Shown in pieces: positions 9,312 to 17,442 of a stretch of DNA of 63,138 nucleotides. A program made the position numbers and the translations under genes. This DNA is from Thermohalobacter berrensis (lineage in GTDB: Bacteria > Bacillota > Clostridia > Tissierellales > Thermohalobacteraceae): contig NZ_MCIB01000011.1 of the NCBI RefSeq assembly GCF_003609645.1, positions 1 through 63,138 of the forward strand. Direction: 5' to 3'. Each line of letters starts with the position of its first letter. Position 1 is the first letter of the stretch. The notes under the pieces are model-generated. The model worked only from the letters and a program-made list of their open reading frames with translations, had not been told where the DNA came from and made no database searches.

Positions 9312-9831
9312 TATTATCAAATGTAAAAACATAAGGTACATTTCTATAATAATCACCATAATTAAGTCCATAACCTACAATAAATAAATCTGGAATAGTA
9401 AATCCTACATAATCTGGTGTAAGTTCTACTTTTCTCCTATCTGGTTTATCTAACAGTACACATGATTTAATTGAATTAGGCCCTTGAGTTTTTAAATGTT
9501 CAATAATACGTTTCATAGTTAACCCAGAATCCATAATATCATCAACTATAAGTACATCATACCCTTTAATATCTACTTTAAGATCATTAACAATATCTAC
9601 TTTTCCTGATGTTTCTTGACTATGTCCATAACTAGAAGTAGTCATAAATTCAATTCTTGTTGGTATATCTATTTCTCTAACTAAATCTGCAGTGAAAATA
9701 AAACTCCCTTTTAAAAGGGAAACCACCATAAGTTTTTTATCTTTATAATCTTCAGATATCTTTTGTCCTAATTCTCGAACTTTTTGCTGTATCTCTTCTT
9801 TTGATATTAATACTTTTTTCTTCTCTTCCAT
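9307..9831 (-). CDS. hpt: hypoxanthine phosphoribosyltransferase
   Basis: A purine-salvage enzyme joining hypoxanthine or guanine to PRPP. It is a type I phosphoribosyltransferase of 174 residues with the PRPP motif VLIVDDIMDSGLT at 93-105 and the SLLKGSF loop near 38-44. It is monocistronic and has an AAAGGAG site ahead of its ATG. In B. subtilis hpt sits by tilS and ftsH, which are not present here. Confidence 0.95.
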   Translation of the reverse strand: MEEKKKVLISKEEIQQKVRELGQKISEDYKDKKLMVVSLLKGSFIFTADLVREIDIPTRIEFMTTSSYGHSQETSGKVDIVNDLKVDIKGYDVLIVDDIMDSGLTMKRIIEHLKTQGPNSIKSCVLLDKPDRRKVELTPDYVGFTIPDLFIVGYGLNYGDYYRNVPYVFTFDNK

Positions 9832-10093
9832 ATCCTCAACTCCTTTATCACTTCTATATTGGTCTATATTGATTTACTAATGCTATACCTGGCATTTTTT
9901 CCTATTCTAATTCAAAGGTCGAAATTTGTCAATATTAAATTAAAAAATCCGTCATAAAAATCTTATAAAGAAATAATTATATAATTGAAGGATTCTATTA
10001 ATATCTGTAGAATATAATATATTGGTAAGTATAAAAATCTTTTCTCATTTACATATTAAAATAACATTTAAACTTTTCATTGGAGGAGCTCCT

Positions 10094-10258
10094 ATGAATA
10101 AAAGTAAAGAATTAGAATCAGAATTAAAAGAATTATGTTTAAAAATGATTAATATATTTAGCCATTACAAAGAAAAAGGGATAATAGACCAAGATGAGTA
10201 TGAAAAACATACAAGGCTAAAAAAAGATTTTATTAAAAATACTTCGAGTAATAAATAG
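10094..10258 (+). CDS. small conserved-looking protein of unknown function
   Basis: A 54-residue charged, probably helical protein (MNKSKELESELKELC...) ending in a lysine-rich tail. I do not recognise a family. The start is well supported: TTGGAGGAG lies 6 bases before the ATG, and codon use matches the neighbours. It has no signal peptide or membrane segment. It converges on the restriction-methylase gene with one base between the stops. Confidence 0.6.
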   Translation: MNKSKELESELKELCLKMINIFSHYKEKGIIDQDEYEKHTRLKKDFIKNTSSNK

Positions 10259-10259
10259 A

Positions 10260-11283
10260 TTAATTAAAAACATTTTTATATATGTCAATAGGATTAATTT
10301 TATAAATTTCTGAAACCCTAATAATATCTTTATATTTATTTAATTTTTTAGATATTTCCTCACAACTAACTTCGTTATTTGAATCATAGTCAATTGGTGA
10401 TTTTCCCATTTCTCTTTCTATCTCTTTAATTTCTTTTGGAAGAAGGTTAAATAAATCATAAACTAATTTATCTATAGAGTTATATAGGCGTTCCACATCT
10501 ATTTGTTGTCTATATCTTATTTTATCACTGAAAGTCTTATGTATTTTATTTTTTTTATCAATTATTTCATTTACCATCTTAACAAACTGTTTTTGTGTTT
10601 TCTTTGAAGGGATTACTATCGGACTATTCTGAATATGGAATATTTTAATTTGTGGAAAAATTTTTCCTTCTTCTCTTGCAATACTTCTATATAAAAAATT
10701 GTAAAATTTTGAATTTAAAAGTGCTAGTATATATTTTAAGTGCACATCTTTTTTATAATTTTCCCTTATTATTAATGAATACAGTGTATTCAGCAAATAA
10801 TATTCTTCATTATCATAAGAGCATATGAACCTATCTGCTGTCTGCCTGATTAAAAGTTTTTCATTATAAATAAATTTTCTTCTCATAAAAGTAGCATATT
10901 CACCTTTTTGTCTATCAATAATCGATTTATCGTCTATAACATAAAGGCCAGACCAACTGTGATAATATTTTTTTACATCTTTTCCCCTTAAGACTTTTTT
11001 AGAGTTCTTAACATTTTTATCAAAGGTAAGTAGCTTTTTTCTTACATTCCCCGTTGCAATTCCTGCTACAACTTCACATACATCATCTAACCTTTTATAT
11101 TTATTACTTTTATATTTATTATTAAATAGTCTTTCCCTTAACTTAAAAGTAGTTTCTGATGAATCTATATCAAATACATAATTTAGATTATTATAATAGT
11201 ACTTTTGCAATACATATTTATAGTTTCCATCAAATAATTCCTTTTCTTTTTTTAAACTTTTAAAAATATTCTTGCATTTTATT
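10260..11283 (-). pseudogene. C-terminal half of a Type II methylase: TaqI-like specificity domain (frameshifted)
   Basis: The open frame encodes about 340 residues with no start codon and ribosome site of its own; the first plausible start, TTG at 11210, has none. It continues the methylase next to it, but in a different frame. Removing one A from the A10 run at 11287-11296 joins the two into one 684-residue protein. The content (VCEVVAGIATGNVRKK, then QTADRFICSYDNEEYYLLNTLY and IVIPSKKTQKQFV) resembles the DNA-recognition domain of Eco57I/TaqI-type enzymes. It could be a pseudogene, a phase-variable gene, a slippage-translated gene, or a sequencing artefact at the homopolymer. Confidence 0.7.
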
Positions 11284-12315
11284 CTATTTTTTTTTTAATC
11301 TACTACTATTTTTTTGAAGAATAATTATAGCCATATTCATATCTACATGTTTAAATATATTATGACCTAACTTTATAATTTCACATATTTTTGATGTATT
11401 TAATATTAACTTTCTAATACAAGTAAAATTATTATTTGTAAGGAGGTTACCTGGTAAAATAAAAGCTAATTTCCCTTTAAAATCAAGTAAATTTAAAGAC
11501 TTCTCAATAAAAAGACTATAAATATCAAATCTTCCAATTGCTGATTCATACTTTTTCTTTAAAAATTCCTTGTTAAAATATTTGTTGATTTTCCTATTTT
11601 CTAGATATGGAGGGTTACCTATGATAAAATCAAATTTAATCTCATCTAAAATATCATCTGTTAAGTAATTTGATAAGAAAACATTTGGATTTACATCAAT
11701 AAATTTTCCTAGTTTCTTTAATACTTTCATCTTAATAATTATATTACATATTTTCAAAGCATTATTATCTATATCTATTGCATAAATGTTATTTTGTAAA
11801 ATAGATTTAACTATTTTTTCCTTTGGCATATCTTTATTAGTGCAATAATTTTCATACAAAATATCAAATATATAAAATAAAAAAACTCCACAGCCACAAC
11901 CTGGTTCTAAAATCTTTATAGTTTCAATATCATCAAAAGAATTTAAATATTCTCCTAAAGTATTATCTACTAAATATTTAACAATCCATTTTGAAGTGTA
12001 ATATATGCCATATTTTTCTTTTTTGTCTCTTCTTTTTACTAAGAACTCATAAACATTTGGTAAAGTATATTCCTCATCTATTAAATCTATAGGAATTTCT
12101 TGTTTTATTATTTCATAAATATCACTTCTGATAATCCCCTTATGTTTCCTACCACTAAAGCTAGTAAAATATTCAAAGGGTAATTCTAATTTTTTCCATA
12201 TCAAAACTATTATCGTATCTATTATAAGCTCCTCAATAGTATTAGAATCATATTGATTATTAAACTCTTTGAAAATATCATATATGGTATTGTAAAGTAG
12301 ATTAATATTTTTCAT
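11284..12315 (-). CDS. N6-adenine DNA methylase, Eco57I/TaqI type (N-terminal half)
   Basis: A 343-residue part carrying the catalytic domain. SAM motif I is ILEPGCGCGVF (135-145) and the adenine-methylase motif IV is NPPY (234-237). Such enzymes modify adenine in a specific site, and fused forms also cut. The frame ends at TAG directly after an A10 run; skipping one A continues into the specificity half downstream. No separate restriction endonuclease lies next to it, so it is an orphan methylase or a single-chain restriction-modification enzyme lacking a visible nuclease. Its start overlaps the stop of the small membrane ORF upstream. Confidence 0.75.
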   Translation of the reverse strand: MKNINLLYNTIYDIFKEFNNQYDSNTIEELIIDTIIVLIWKKLELPFEYFTSFSGRKHKGIIRSDIYEIIKQEIPIDLIDEEYTLPNVYEFLVKRRDKKEKYGIYYTSKWIVKYLVDNTLGEYLNSFDDIETIKILEPGCGCGVFLFYIFDILYENYCTNKDMPKEKIVKSILQNNIYAIDIDNNALKICNIIIKMKVLKKLGKFIDVNPNVFLSNYLTDDILDEIKFDFIIGNPPYLENRKINKYFNKEFLKKKYESAIGRFDIYSLFIEKSLNLLDFKGKLAFILPGNLLTNNNFTCIRKLILNTSKICEIIKLGHNIFKHVDMNMAIIILQKNSSRLKKK

Positions 12316-12460
12316 GCTGCTTATCTTCCCAATCTTTAATCCTTAATTGAATTAGAATCTTTTTTATTTCTCTTAATTCAGATAATATTCTATTAAGTGA
12401 ATATTGAATACTAATAAATATAGTAAAAAATATAAAAATTAATATTATTTCATAATTCAT
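12302..12460 (-). CDS. 52-residue single-pass membrane protein
   Basis: A short ORF with an N-terminal hydrophobic helix (about residues 4-20, IILIFIFFTIFISI) followed by a charged helix (SELREIKKILIQLRIKDWEDK). GGGAG lies 7 bases before the ATG. Its last 14 bases overlap the start of the methylase, so translation of the methylase may depend on it. I recognise no family. The layout resembles small membrane proteins coupled to a downstream gene, but no function can be stated. Confidence 0.55.
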   Translation of the reverse strand: MNYEIILIFIFFTIFISIQYSLNRILSELREIKKILIQLRIKDWEDKQHEKY

Positions 12461-12504
12461 ATAATCACTCCCTTTAACCTCCTTTTCTTTATTATACCAA
12501 AAAA

Positions 12505-12527
12505 CAAGACCACCTATAGGGGTCTTG
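12505..12527 (-). terminator. terminator of ssb
   Basis: Stem CAAGACC...GGTCTTG just after the ssb gene, with T runs on both strands. It separates ssb from the methylase unit. Confidence 0.8.
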
Positions 12528-12531
12528 CTTT

Positions 12532-13197
12532 TTATTCTTCACAATTATCTCTATTATTTTCTTCAAGATGCTCCATTTTAGAAATTGATACTTCATAAGC
12601 TACCTTATTTTCAACCCTTCCATCAGGCTTTTTCTTTTGATATTCTCTACTTTGTACTCTACCCCATAATTTGATATGGTCTCCAACCTTTAATGTTTGA
12701 GAGAATCTTGCATTTCTACCCCATGCAATGCATGGTATGTAATCTGATTTATTATATGGTCTATTTACAGCAATTAATAAATCAGTGATTTCTCTTCCAA
12801 GTGGAGTAGTTCTATATATAGGTGCTTTACATACATAACCATCTAAAAAGATTTCATTTGGTGTTTTCTTTAAAGACTCTAGCTCTTCTTCATCCTCTGG
12901 AACATATAAATCCCTTGCAAAAATTGTTAGTATTAATTTATTTTTACCATCAACATATCTGTTATAAGATCTTAGCTGACCTTCTATTACTAAATCTTCT
13001 CCTGGCTTTAAATCAATATCTACAAATAATCTTTCTGATATTGTAATTGGTAAAGTATCTGTATGTTCACTTAATCTAGGAATATCCATATAAAAATTAT
13101 AAAAACCTTCACCAAACATCTCATGGCTAAATTCTAAATCAGTAGCCATTTTTCCTACAATCTTAACAGTGTTCGTTTGAATTACCTTATCAACCAT
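12532..13197 (-). CDS. ssb: single-stranded DNA-binding protein with two OB-type domains
   Basis: A 221-residue cytosolic protein. The second half is a clear SSB-type OB fold (EIFLDGYVCKAPIYRTTPLG, then IPCIAWGRNARFSQTLKVGD and LWGRVQSREY). The first half (TNTVKIVGKMATDLEFSHE... LVIEGQLRSYNRYVDGKN) looks like a diverged copy of the same fold. The standard acidic C-terminal tip is replaced by a short NNRDNCEE tail. Duplicated SSBs of this kind occur in Clostridia beside the replicative SSB. The ATG at 13197 follows GGGAGTGGGGAT; an in-frame ATG 21 bases upstream lies before that site. Confidence 0.8.
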   Translation of the reverse strand: MVDKVIQTNTVKIVGKMATDLEFSHEMFGEGFYNFYMDIPRLSEHTDTLPITISERLFVDIDLKPGEDLVIEGQLRSYNRYVDGKNKLILTIFARDLYVPEDEEELESLKKTPNEIFLDGYVCKAPIYRTTPLGREITDLLIAVNRPYNKSDYIPCIAWGRNARFSQTLKVGDHIKLWGRVQSREYQKKKPDGRVENKVAYEVSISKMEHLEENNRDNCEE

Positions 13198-13491
13198 TTT
13201 ATCCCCACTCCCTTTCATATTCTTATGTTTTTTTATAGAATAATCTACAATTATATCTATTCACTTTAACTTAATATTATGATTGTTTTTGTAATGATTT
13301 TCGCTTAATTTTTATCATTAGTAATTTCATTAAATTTTTCCATTTAATAAAAAATTAAACATTTAATTCAAAAATCCTCCTTAATATAATAAAAAATGCA
13401 AGCAAAGCTCGCTTCCACTAAGGGAACCTTAAATACAGTATTTATCTTTGTTTCAATAATTCCTTAAAAAATACTTTGTTAAACAATAAAA
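13198..13491. other. AT-rich intergenic stretch, no gene seen
   Basis: About 290 bases between ssb and the terminator of the MurE-like gene. It holds the leader of ssb with a possible TATAAT box near 13255, a short imperfect hairpin around GCAAGC...GCTTC (13398-13416), and a 13-base palindrome-like AAATACAGTATTT. I see no convincing ORF or known RNA. Confidence 0.4.
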
Positions 13492-13513
13492 AAAGCATCC
13501 ATTAGGATGCTTT
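13492..13513 (-). terminator. terminator of the MurE-like gene
   Basis: Stem AAAGCATCC / GGATGCTTT directly after the stop codon, followed by a T-rich stretch on the minus strand. Confidence 0.8.
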
Positions 13514-13518
13514 AACTT

Positions 13519-14955
13519 TTAATTCTTTTGTTTTAAATTATTTTTAATTATTTCTCTTCCCTTATCCATACCCTGTGCACCTAATAACAGCACTATATCA
13601 CCATTGTCTGTTAGACTAAGAGCCTTCTTTATTGACTCTTCAAGTTTACCATATAGTTTATATTTTACATTATTTCTATCTAAAATTTGCTTAAATTCAT
13701 TTTTTTCTAATTCATCAACTCTATCTTTTTCTGACACAATATCTTCACTTAAAGACAAGATTAATTCATAACGTCCTAATATTGGAAGCCATGAAGCAAC
13801 AACTTCTGCATTTTCTTTATTTATTTGTATACCTCTGTTACCTCTAATAGCATTTACAATAATGATTTTATTATATTTTAAGTTTTGTATTGCCTCAAAA
13901 ACAGCTTCATAACTAGCTGGATTATGGCTATAGTCATCTATAATTAGAAAATCTTTATCATGAATCCTTTCTAGTCTCCTGCTTACACCTCTAAATTTCT
14001 TAATTGAATCCTTTAATATATCAGGACTTATTCCAAAGTAAAGTGATACTGCGGCTGACGCAAGTATATTATAAACATTATGTTTGCCTATAAGTTTTGT
14101 AAATATAGACATCTCAAAGGGTTCTATTTCAATACCGTTTAAGTTTATTATTCCTCTTTGAAGACATAGATTAAACTTTATCCCATTTTCCATATTTAAA
14201 CTTGAAGCAGTCAATGTTGCTTTTTTATCAAAACCATATGTTACAGTTAGCACTCTATCATTATCTTTTACTAGTTTAATAGCATTTTTGTCATCAATAT
14301 TTAAAATAGCTACCCTTCCCCGTTTTAATGAATCAAATAACATTTTTTTAGTTTTAATATAATCTTCTAATGTCTTGTGGAAGTTTATATGATCCATTTT
14401 TATATTTGTATGTATTGCTACGTCAAATTCTAATCCATAGGTTCTATAAAGCTTTAATGCATGTGATGATACCTCTAAAATTGCAACTTCTACTTTTTCT
14501 TTTTTCATGTTAGCAAGAGTAGAAAATAAAGTTTCTGGTTCAGGTGTTGTCATAAAAGATTTTACAACTTCTTCTTTGATTTTTATGCCTGCTGTTCCTA
14601 TTAATCCTGTCTTATATCCTGCTTTCCTAAAAATCCAATCAATTAGATGGGTAGTAGTCGTCTTTCCATTAGTTCCCGTAACTCCTATAAGAAACATATC
14701 TTCTGATGGAAAATCATAAAACAAATTTAATAGTTCAGCTAGCTTAATCCTAGAATTAGGAACTTTTTTTACAGGTACTTTTTTCAACTCAATATCCTTT
14801 TCAGTATATATTATTTTGGCACCATTTTTTATTGCTTCATCAATATATTCATTACCATCATCTTTAATGCCTTCTATTGCAACAAATGCATATCCTTCTT
14901 TTACTTTCCTTGAATCAGCTGTTATACCAGTTATTTGTACACCATCAACTTCCAT
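13519..14955 (-). CDS. Mur ligase, MurE-like
   Basis: An ATP-dependent amide ligase of 478 residues with the MurE order: N-terminal UDP-binding domain (ITGITADSRKVKEGYAFVAI), P-loop GVTGTNGKTTTT, central domain, and C-terminal domain (FRGVSRRLERI, DDYSHNPASYEAV). MurE adds DAP or lysine to UDP-MurNAc-L-Ala-D-Glu. The DAP-recognising DNPR motif expected in the C-terminal domain is not visible; the corresponding stretch reads LSLSEDIVSEKDR. The protein may therefore use another substrate or be a second, specialised MurE. It is not beside a mur/fts cluster, which supports caution. The ATG at 14955 is favoured over a TTG that abuts GGAGAG. Confidence 0.7.
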   Translation of the reverse strand: MEVDGVQITGITADSRKVKEGYAFVAIEGIKDDGNEYIDEAIKNGAKIIYTEKDIELKKVPVKKVPNSRIKLAELLNLFYDFPSEDMFLIGVTGTNGKTTTTHLIDWIFRKAGYKTGLIGTAGIKIKEEVVKSFMTTPEPETLFSTLANMKKEKVEVAILEVSSHALKLYRTYGLEFDVAIHTNIKMDHINFHKTLEDYIKTKKMLFDSLKRGRVAILNIDDKNAIKLVKDNDRVLTVTYGFDKKATLTASSLNMENGIKFNLCLQRGIINLNGIEIEPFEMSIFTKLIGKHNVYNILASAAVSLYFGISPDILKDSIKKFRGVSRRLERIHDKDFLIIDDYSHNPASYEAVFEAIQNLKYNKIIIVNAIRGNRGIQINKENAEVVASWLPILGRYELILSLSEDIVSEKDRVDELEKNEFKQILDRNNVKYKLYGKLEESIKKALSLTDNGDIVLLLGAQGMDKGREIIKNNLKQKN

Positions 14956-15097
14956 ATTTTTCAACTCTCCTTTAAGAGTTTTTCTTATATAATTATAATT
15001 TCTTATATATGATTATTTATGTATCGTTATTTTAAACTGTATTTTGGGAAATAATAATAAATACAATCCAAATTTTAATAATATTAGGGGTGATATA

Positions 15098-15259
15098 GTG
15101 AAAGGAAACAAAATATCTTCAAATGCACGAAAAGCTTTTGAAAACTTTAAAGAAGAATTAGCAAAAGATATGGACATAGAAGCAATAGACGGTAAAGAAA
15201 TGACTAAAAAGATTGTAGAAAAAGCAAAAGAAAAATTCACAAATCTTGGCAGGTCCTAA
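15098..15259 (+). CDS. divergent alpha/beta-type small acid-soluble spore protein
   Basis: A 53-residue protein starting at GTG after AGGGGTGAT. It can be lined up with alpha/beta SASPs along its length: NARKAFENFKEELAKDMDI corresponds to the first conserved helix, and GKEMTKKIVEKAKE to the GGEITKRLVAMAE segment. The double glycine and the KYEIA core are changed, so it is a distant member. It is a single-gene unit with its own terminator. A weaker alternative is an unrelated short helical protein. Confidence 0.6.
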   Translation: MKGNKISSNARKAFENFKEELAKDMDIEAIDGKEMTKKIVEKAKEKFTNLGRS

Positions 15260-15286
15260 AAAAAGCAGCCTTTAAAGGCTGCTTTT
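15260..15286. terminator. bidirectional terminator between SASP-like gene and sleB-like gene
   Basis: Perfect stem AAAAAGCAGCC / GGCTGCTTTTT with a 6-base loop and T runs in both directions, between converging genes. Confidence 0.9.
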
Positions 15287-15290
15287 TTAC

Positions 15291-15884
15291 CTATTTAGCA
15301 AATATATGATCCCCTATTTTCGTTATTTGTGGTCTACTCCATATCCATTTTGAAGTAGCTATTTTAGGATTAAAATAGAATAAAGCTCCTTTACTCGGAT
15401 CCCAACCTTTTATGGCTAGTTCTGTTGCTCTATATGCCTCTCTATTCGGCTCTAATTTAATTTGTCCATCTATTACAGCTGTAAATGCATATGGCTGATA
15501 TATTACTCCATAAACTGTATTTGGAAACTTGTTAGATTCTACTCTATTAAGAATAACAGATGCAACAGCAACTTGCCCCTTAAAGGGTTCCCCCCTTGCT
15601 TCTGCATGAACTGCTTTAGCTACAAGATATTTTTCATATTTACTAAACTTTTTCTTACCACTAATATATAGTTTTTGGCCTGGATAAATAATATCACTCC
15701 AGTAATTATTCTCCTTTTTTATTCTATAAACGGTTATCCCGTATTCCTGAGATATTTCCCATAGGGAATCTCCCTTTTTTACAGTATAAAAAAAGCCAGA
15801 AGCATAAGCATTAGTAGGAACTGATATAATTATAATAAATACCATAATAAGAAAAGTAATTATCAAACTTTTACTTTTCTTCAT
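15291..15884 (-). CDS. spore-cortex-lytic/cell-wall hydrolase, SleB family, with LysM
   Basis: An exported 197-residue hydrolase. The signal peptide is residues 1-29 (ending in NAYASG), one LysM peptidoglycan-binding repeat spans about 33-75 (YTVKKGDSLWEISQEYG), and a SleB/CwlJ hydrolase domain runs from about 88 to the end with the catalytic glutamate in HAEARGEP (E95). SleB-type enzymes degrade muramic-lactam cortex during germination. B. subtilis SleB has a different binding domain, so this is the LysM variant common in Clostridia. No ypeB partner is adjacent. Confidence 0.88.
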   Translation of the reverse strand: MKKSKSLIITFLIMVFIIIISVPTNAYASGFFYTVKKGDSLWEISQEYGITVYRIKKENNYWSDIIYPGQKLYISGKKKFSKYEKYLVAKAVHAEARGEPFKGQVAVASVILNRVESNKFPNTVYGVIYQPYAFTAVIDGQIKLEPNREAYRATELAIKGWDPSKGALFYFNPKIATSKWIWSRPQITKIGDHIFAK

Positions 15885-15986
15885 TGAAGTATAACCTCCC
15901 TTTTTAATTTACTATACATATTATACATTATGTTAACCTATATTTGGTCAGGTAATTTTTGTATACTTATGTTATTTTTACATATT

Positions 15987-16014
15987 AAAAGCGTCCACAA
16001 ATGTGGCCGCTTTT
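15987..16014 (-). terminator. terminator of the LUD/HAD unit
   Basis: Stem AAAAGCG-TCCACA / TGTGG-CCGCTTTT overlapping the LUD stop codon; on the minus strand T-rich sequence follows. Confidence 0.75.
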
Positions 16015-16654
16015 AATATCCTAGATTTTCATTAACTATTATTACATGAATTCTATCCTTTTCTAGCTGTTTTTTTATAACTACATATTGATTGCAAATT
16101 CTATCTTCACTTTCACAATCCATACAATAACCAACTTTAGAACATGGTGTATTTCTATTTAATCTTTTAACATTAGCAGGAGCAGCTATTTTTTTATTTC
16201 TTTCAACAGCTTCATCTATATTTCTAACTATTTTATTTACACCAGCTACTACAATAACTTTATCTGGCCCATAAATCATTGCTGCAACTCTATTACCTCT
16301 GCCATCTACATTATAAAGTTCTCCCTCTTCTGTAATAGCATTACTACTAGTAAAATATACATCGGCATTAAATGATTCTCTATATATTTTCTTAATATCC
16401 TCAGGAGATAACCCACCTTCATATCTATCTAAAAAGTTATATTCACCCTTCCTTAAAAAATCTATTATACCTGCTTCAAATAATGTCATGGACCCACCTA
16501 CTGACACTATATCTCCTTTATTTAATAGCCCCTTAATTATCTCAATAGCTTCTTTACTGTTTTGAACAAAGTAACCCTTCATATTATTTTTTTCTAAATT
16601 TTTTATTGTTCTCTCTACACTTTTCTCAATAACAAAGGAAACATTTTTATCCAT
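16013..16654 (-). CDS. LUD-domain protein (LutC/YkgG-like, DUF162)
   Basis: A 213-residue protein of the lactate-utilisation LUD fold: VSVGGSMTLFEAG near 41-53, a TSSNAITEEGELYNVDGRGNR region, and a MIYGPDKVIVVAGVNKI core. A C-terminal cysteine group (CSKVGYCMDC...RIC) could bind a metal or cluster (inference). No LutA or LutB gene is nearby, so the classic lactate-oxidation role is not supported. A paralogue lies at 36.1-36.7 kb. The HAD phosphatase 23 bases upstream is in the same unit. Confidence 0.8.
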   Translation of the reverse strand: MDKNVSFVIEKSVERTIKNLEKNNMKGYFVQNSKEAIEIIKGLLNKGDIVSVGGSMTLFEAGIIDFLRKGEYNFLDRYEGGLSPEDIKKIYRESFNADVYFTSSNAITEEGELYNVDGRGNRVAAMIYGPDKVIVVAGVNKIVRNIDEAVERNKKIAAPANVKRLNRNTPCSKVGYCMDCESEDRICNQYVVIKKQLEKDRIHVIIVNENLGY

Positions 16655-16677
16655 AAAACCACCTTCCTCTTATCATT

Positions 16678-17322
16678 TTAGGCAATATCTTTAAAGGTTT
16701 TTATATATTTGTCTGCTAAACTACAAATCTCATCTTTATAAGGGAAAGATAACTTATCTGCAACAGCAAACACTTTCATACCTGCCCTTTTAGCGGCTAA
16801 TACTCCAGCATAAGTATCTTCAAATACCAAACAATTTTTAGGTACTACCTTTAAATCATCTGCAACCTTAAGAAAGACATCTGGATGTGGTTTACCTTTT
16901 TTTACCTCACATGATGTCCTAATTGTATTAAAATAATGAAGTATATTATGACTTCTTAAAACTTCTGTAGCTAATTCTTTAGAATTACTTGTTCCTATAC
17001 CTAATCTTATATTCTGGCTTTTTAGATACTGAATAAACTCTTTTGCCCCATCCTTTAAAGGTACTCTATTTTTATAAAAGTCATAAGCCATTTTATGCCA
17101 TTCTTCTTTAATTTCTTCTACAGTTTCCTTTAATTTAAATCTATTTTTAAAATATATGGCTGTCTCTGTAAAACTCATTCCCTCTACAGCTTTTTGTAAA
17201 TCATCTGGCAATTCAATACCTCTTTTTTCTAAAAATTCTATATCTATTTGTTCCCAAATCCACATAGAATCTACTATTGTACCATCTAAATCAAAAATTA
17301 CAGCCTCTAGCTTATTAAACAA
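16678..17322 (-). CDS. HAD-family phosphatase, beta-phosphoglucomutase-like
   Basis: A 214-residue haloacid-dehalogenase hydrolase. Motif I is DLDGTIVDSMW near residue 11, motif II is GIGTSNSKELA near 113, and the C-terminal motif is CLVFEDTYAGVLAAKRAGM. The helical cap after motif I places it in the HAD-IA group, which includes phosphoglycolate and sugar-phosphate phosphatases. The substrate is not identifiable. It starts at TTG 7 bases after GGGGG and is followed by the LUD gene. Confidence 0.85.
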   Translation of the reverse strand: MFNKLEAVIFDLDGTIVDSMWIWEQIDIEFLEKRGIELPDDLQKAVEGMSFTETAIYFKNRFKLKETVEEIKEEWHKMAYDFYKNRVPLKDGAKEFIQYLKSQNIRLGIGTSNSKELATEVLRSHNILHYFNTIRTSCEVKKGKPHPDVFLKVADDLKVVPKNCLVFEDTYAGVLAAKRAGMKVFAVADKLSFPYKDEICSLADKYIKTFKDIA

Positions 17323-17398
17323 AGCGTTTCCCCCTTTAAATTATATTAATTTACTATTTACTATATTCTAATTGTAAAATTCCTAATAGTCAAATAAA

Positions 17399-17426
17399 AA
17401 AATCTGAGGGTAAACCCTCAGATTTT
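17399..17426 (-). terminator. terminator of the siderophore-binding protein gene
   Basis: Twelve-base perfect stem AAAATCTGAGGG / CCCTCAGATTTT with a 4-base loop, 17 bases after the gene. Confidence 0.9.
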
Positions 17427-17442
17427 AATGCTGAATTTTAAT

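Noticed and set aside
16013-16654. Lactate-utilisation operon lutABC
   Set aside because: No lutA or lutB homologue is near either LUD gene.
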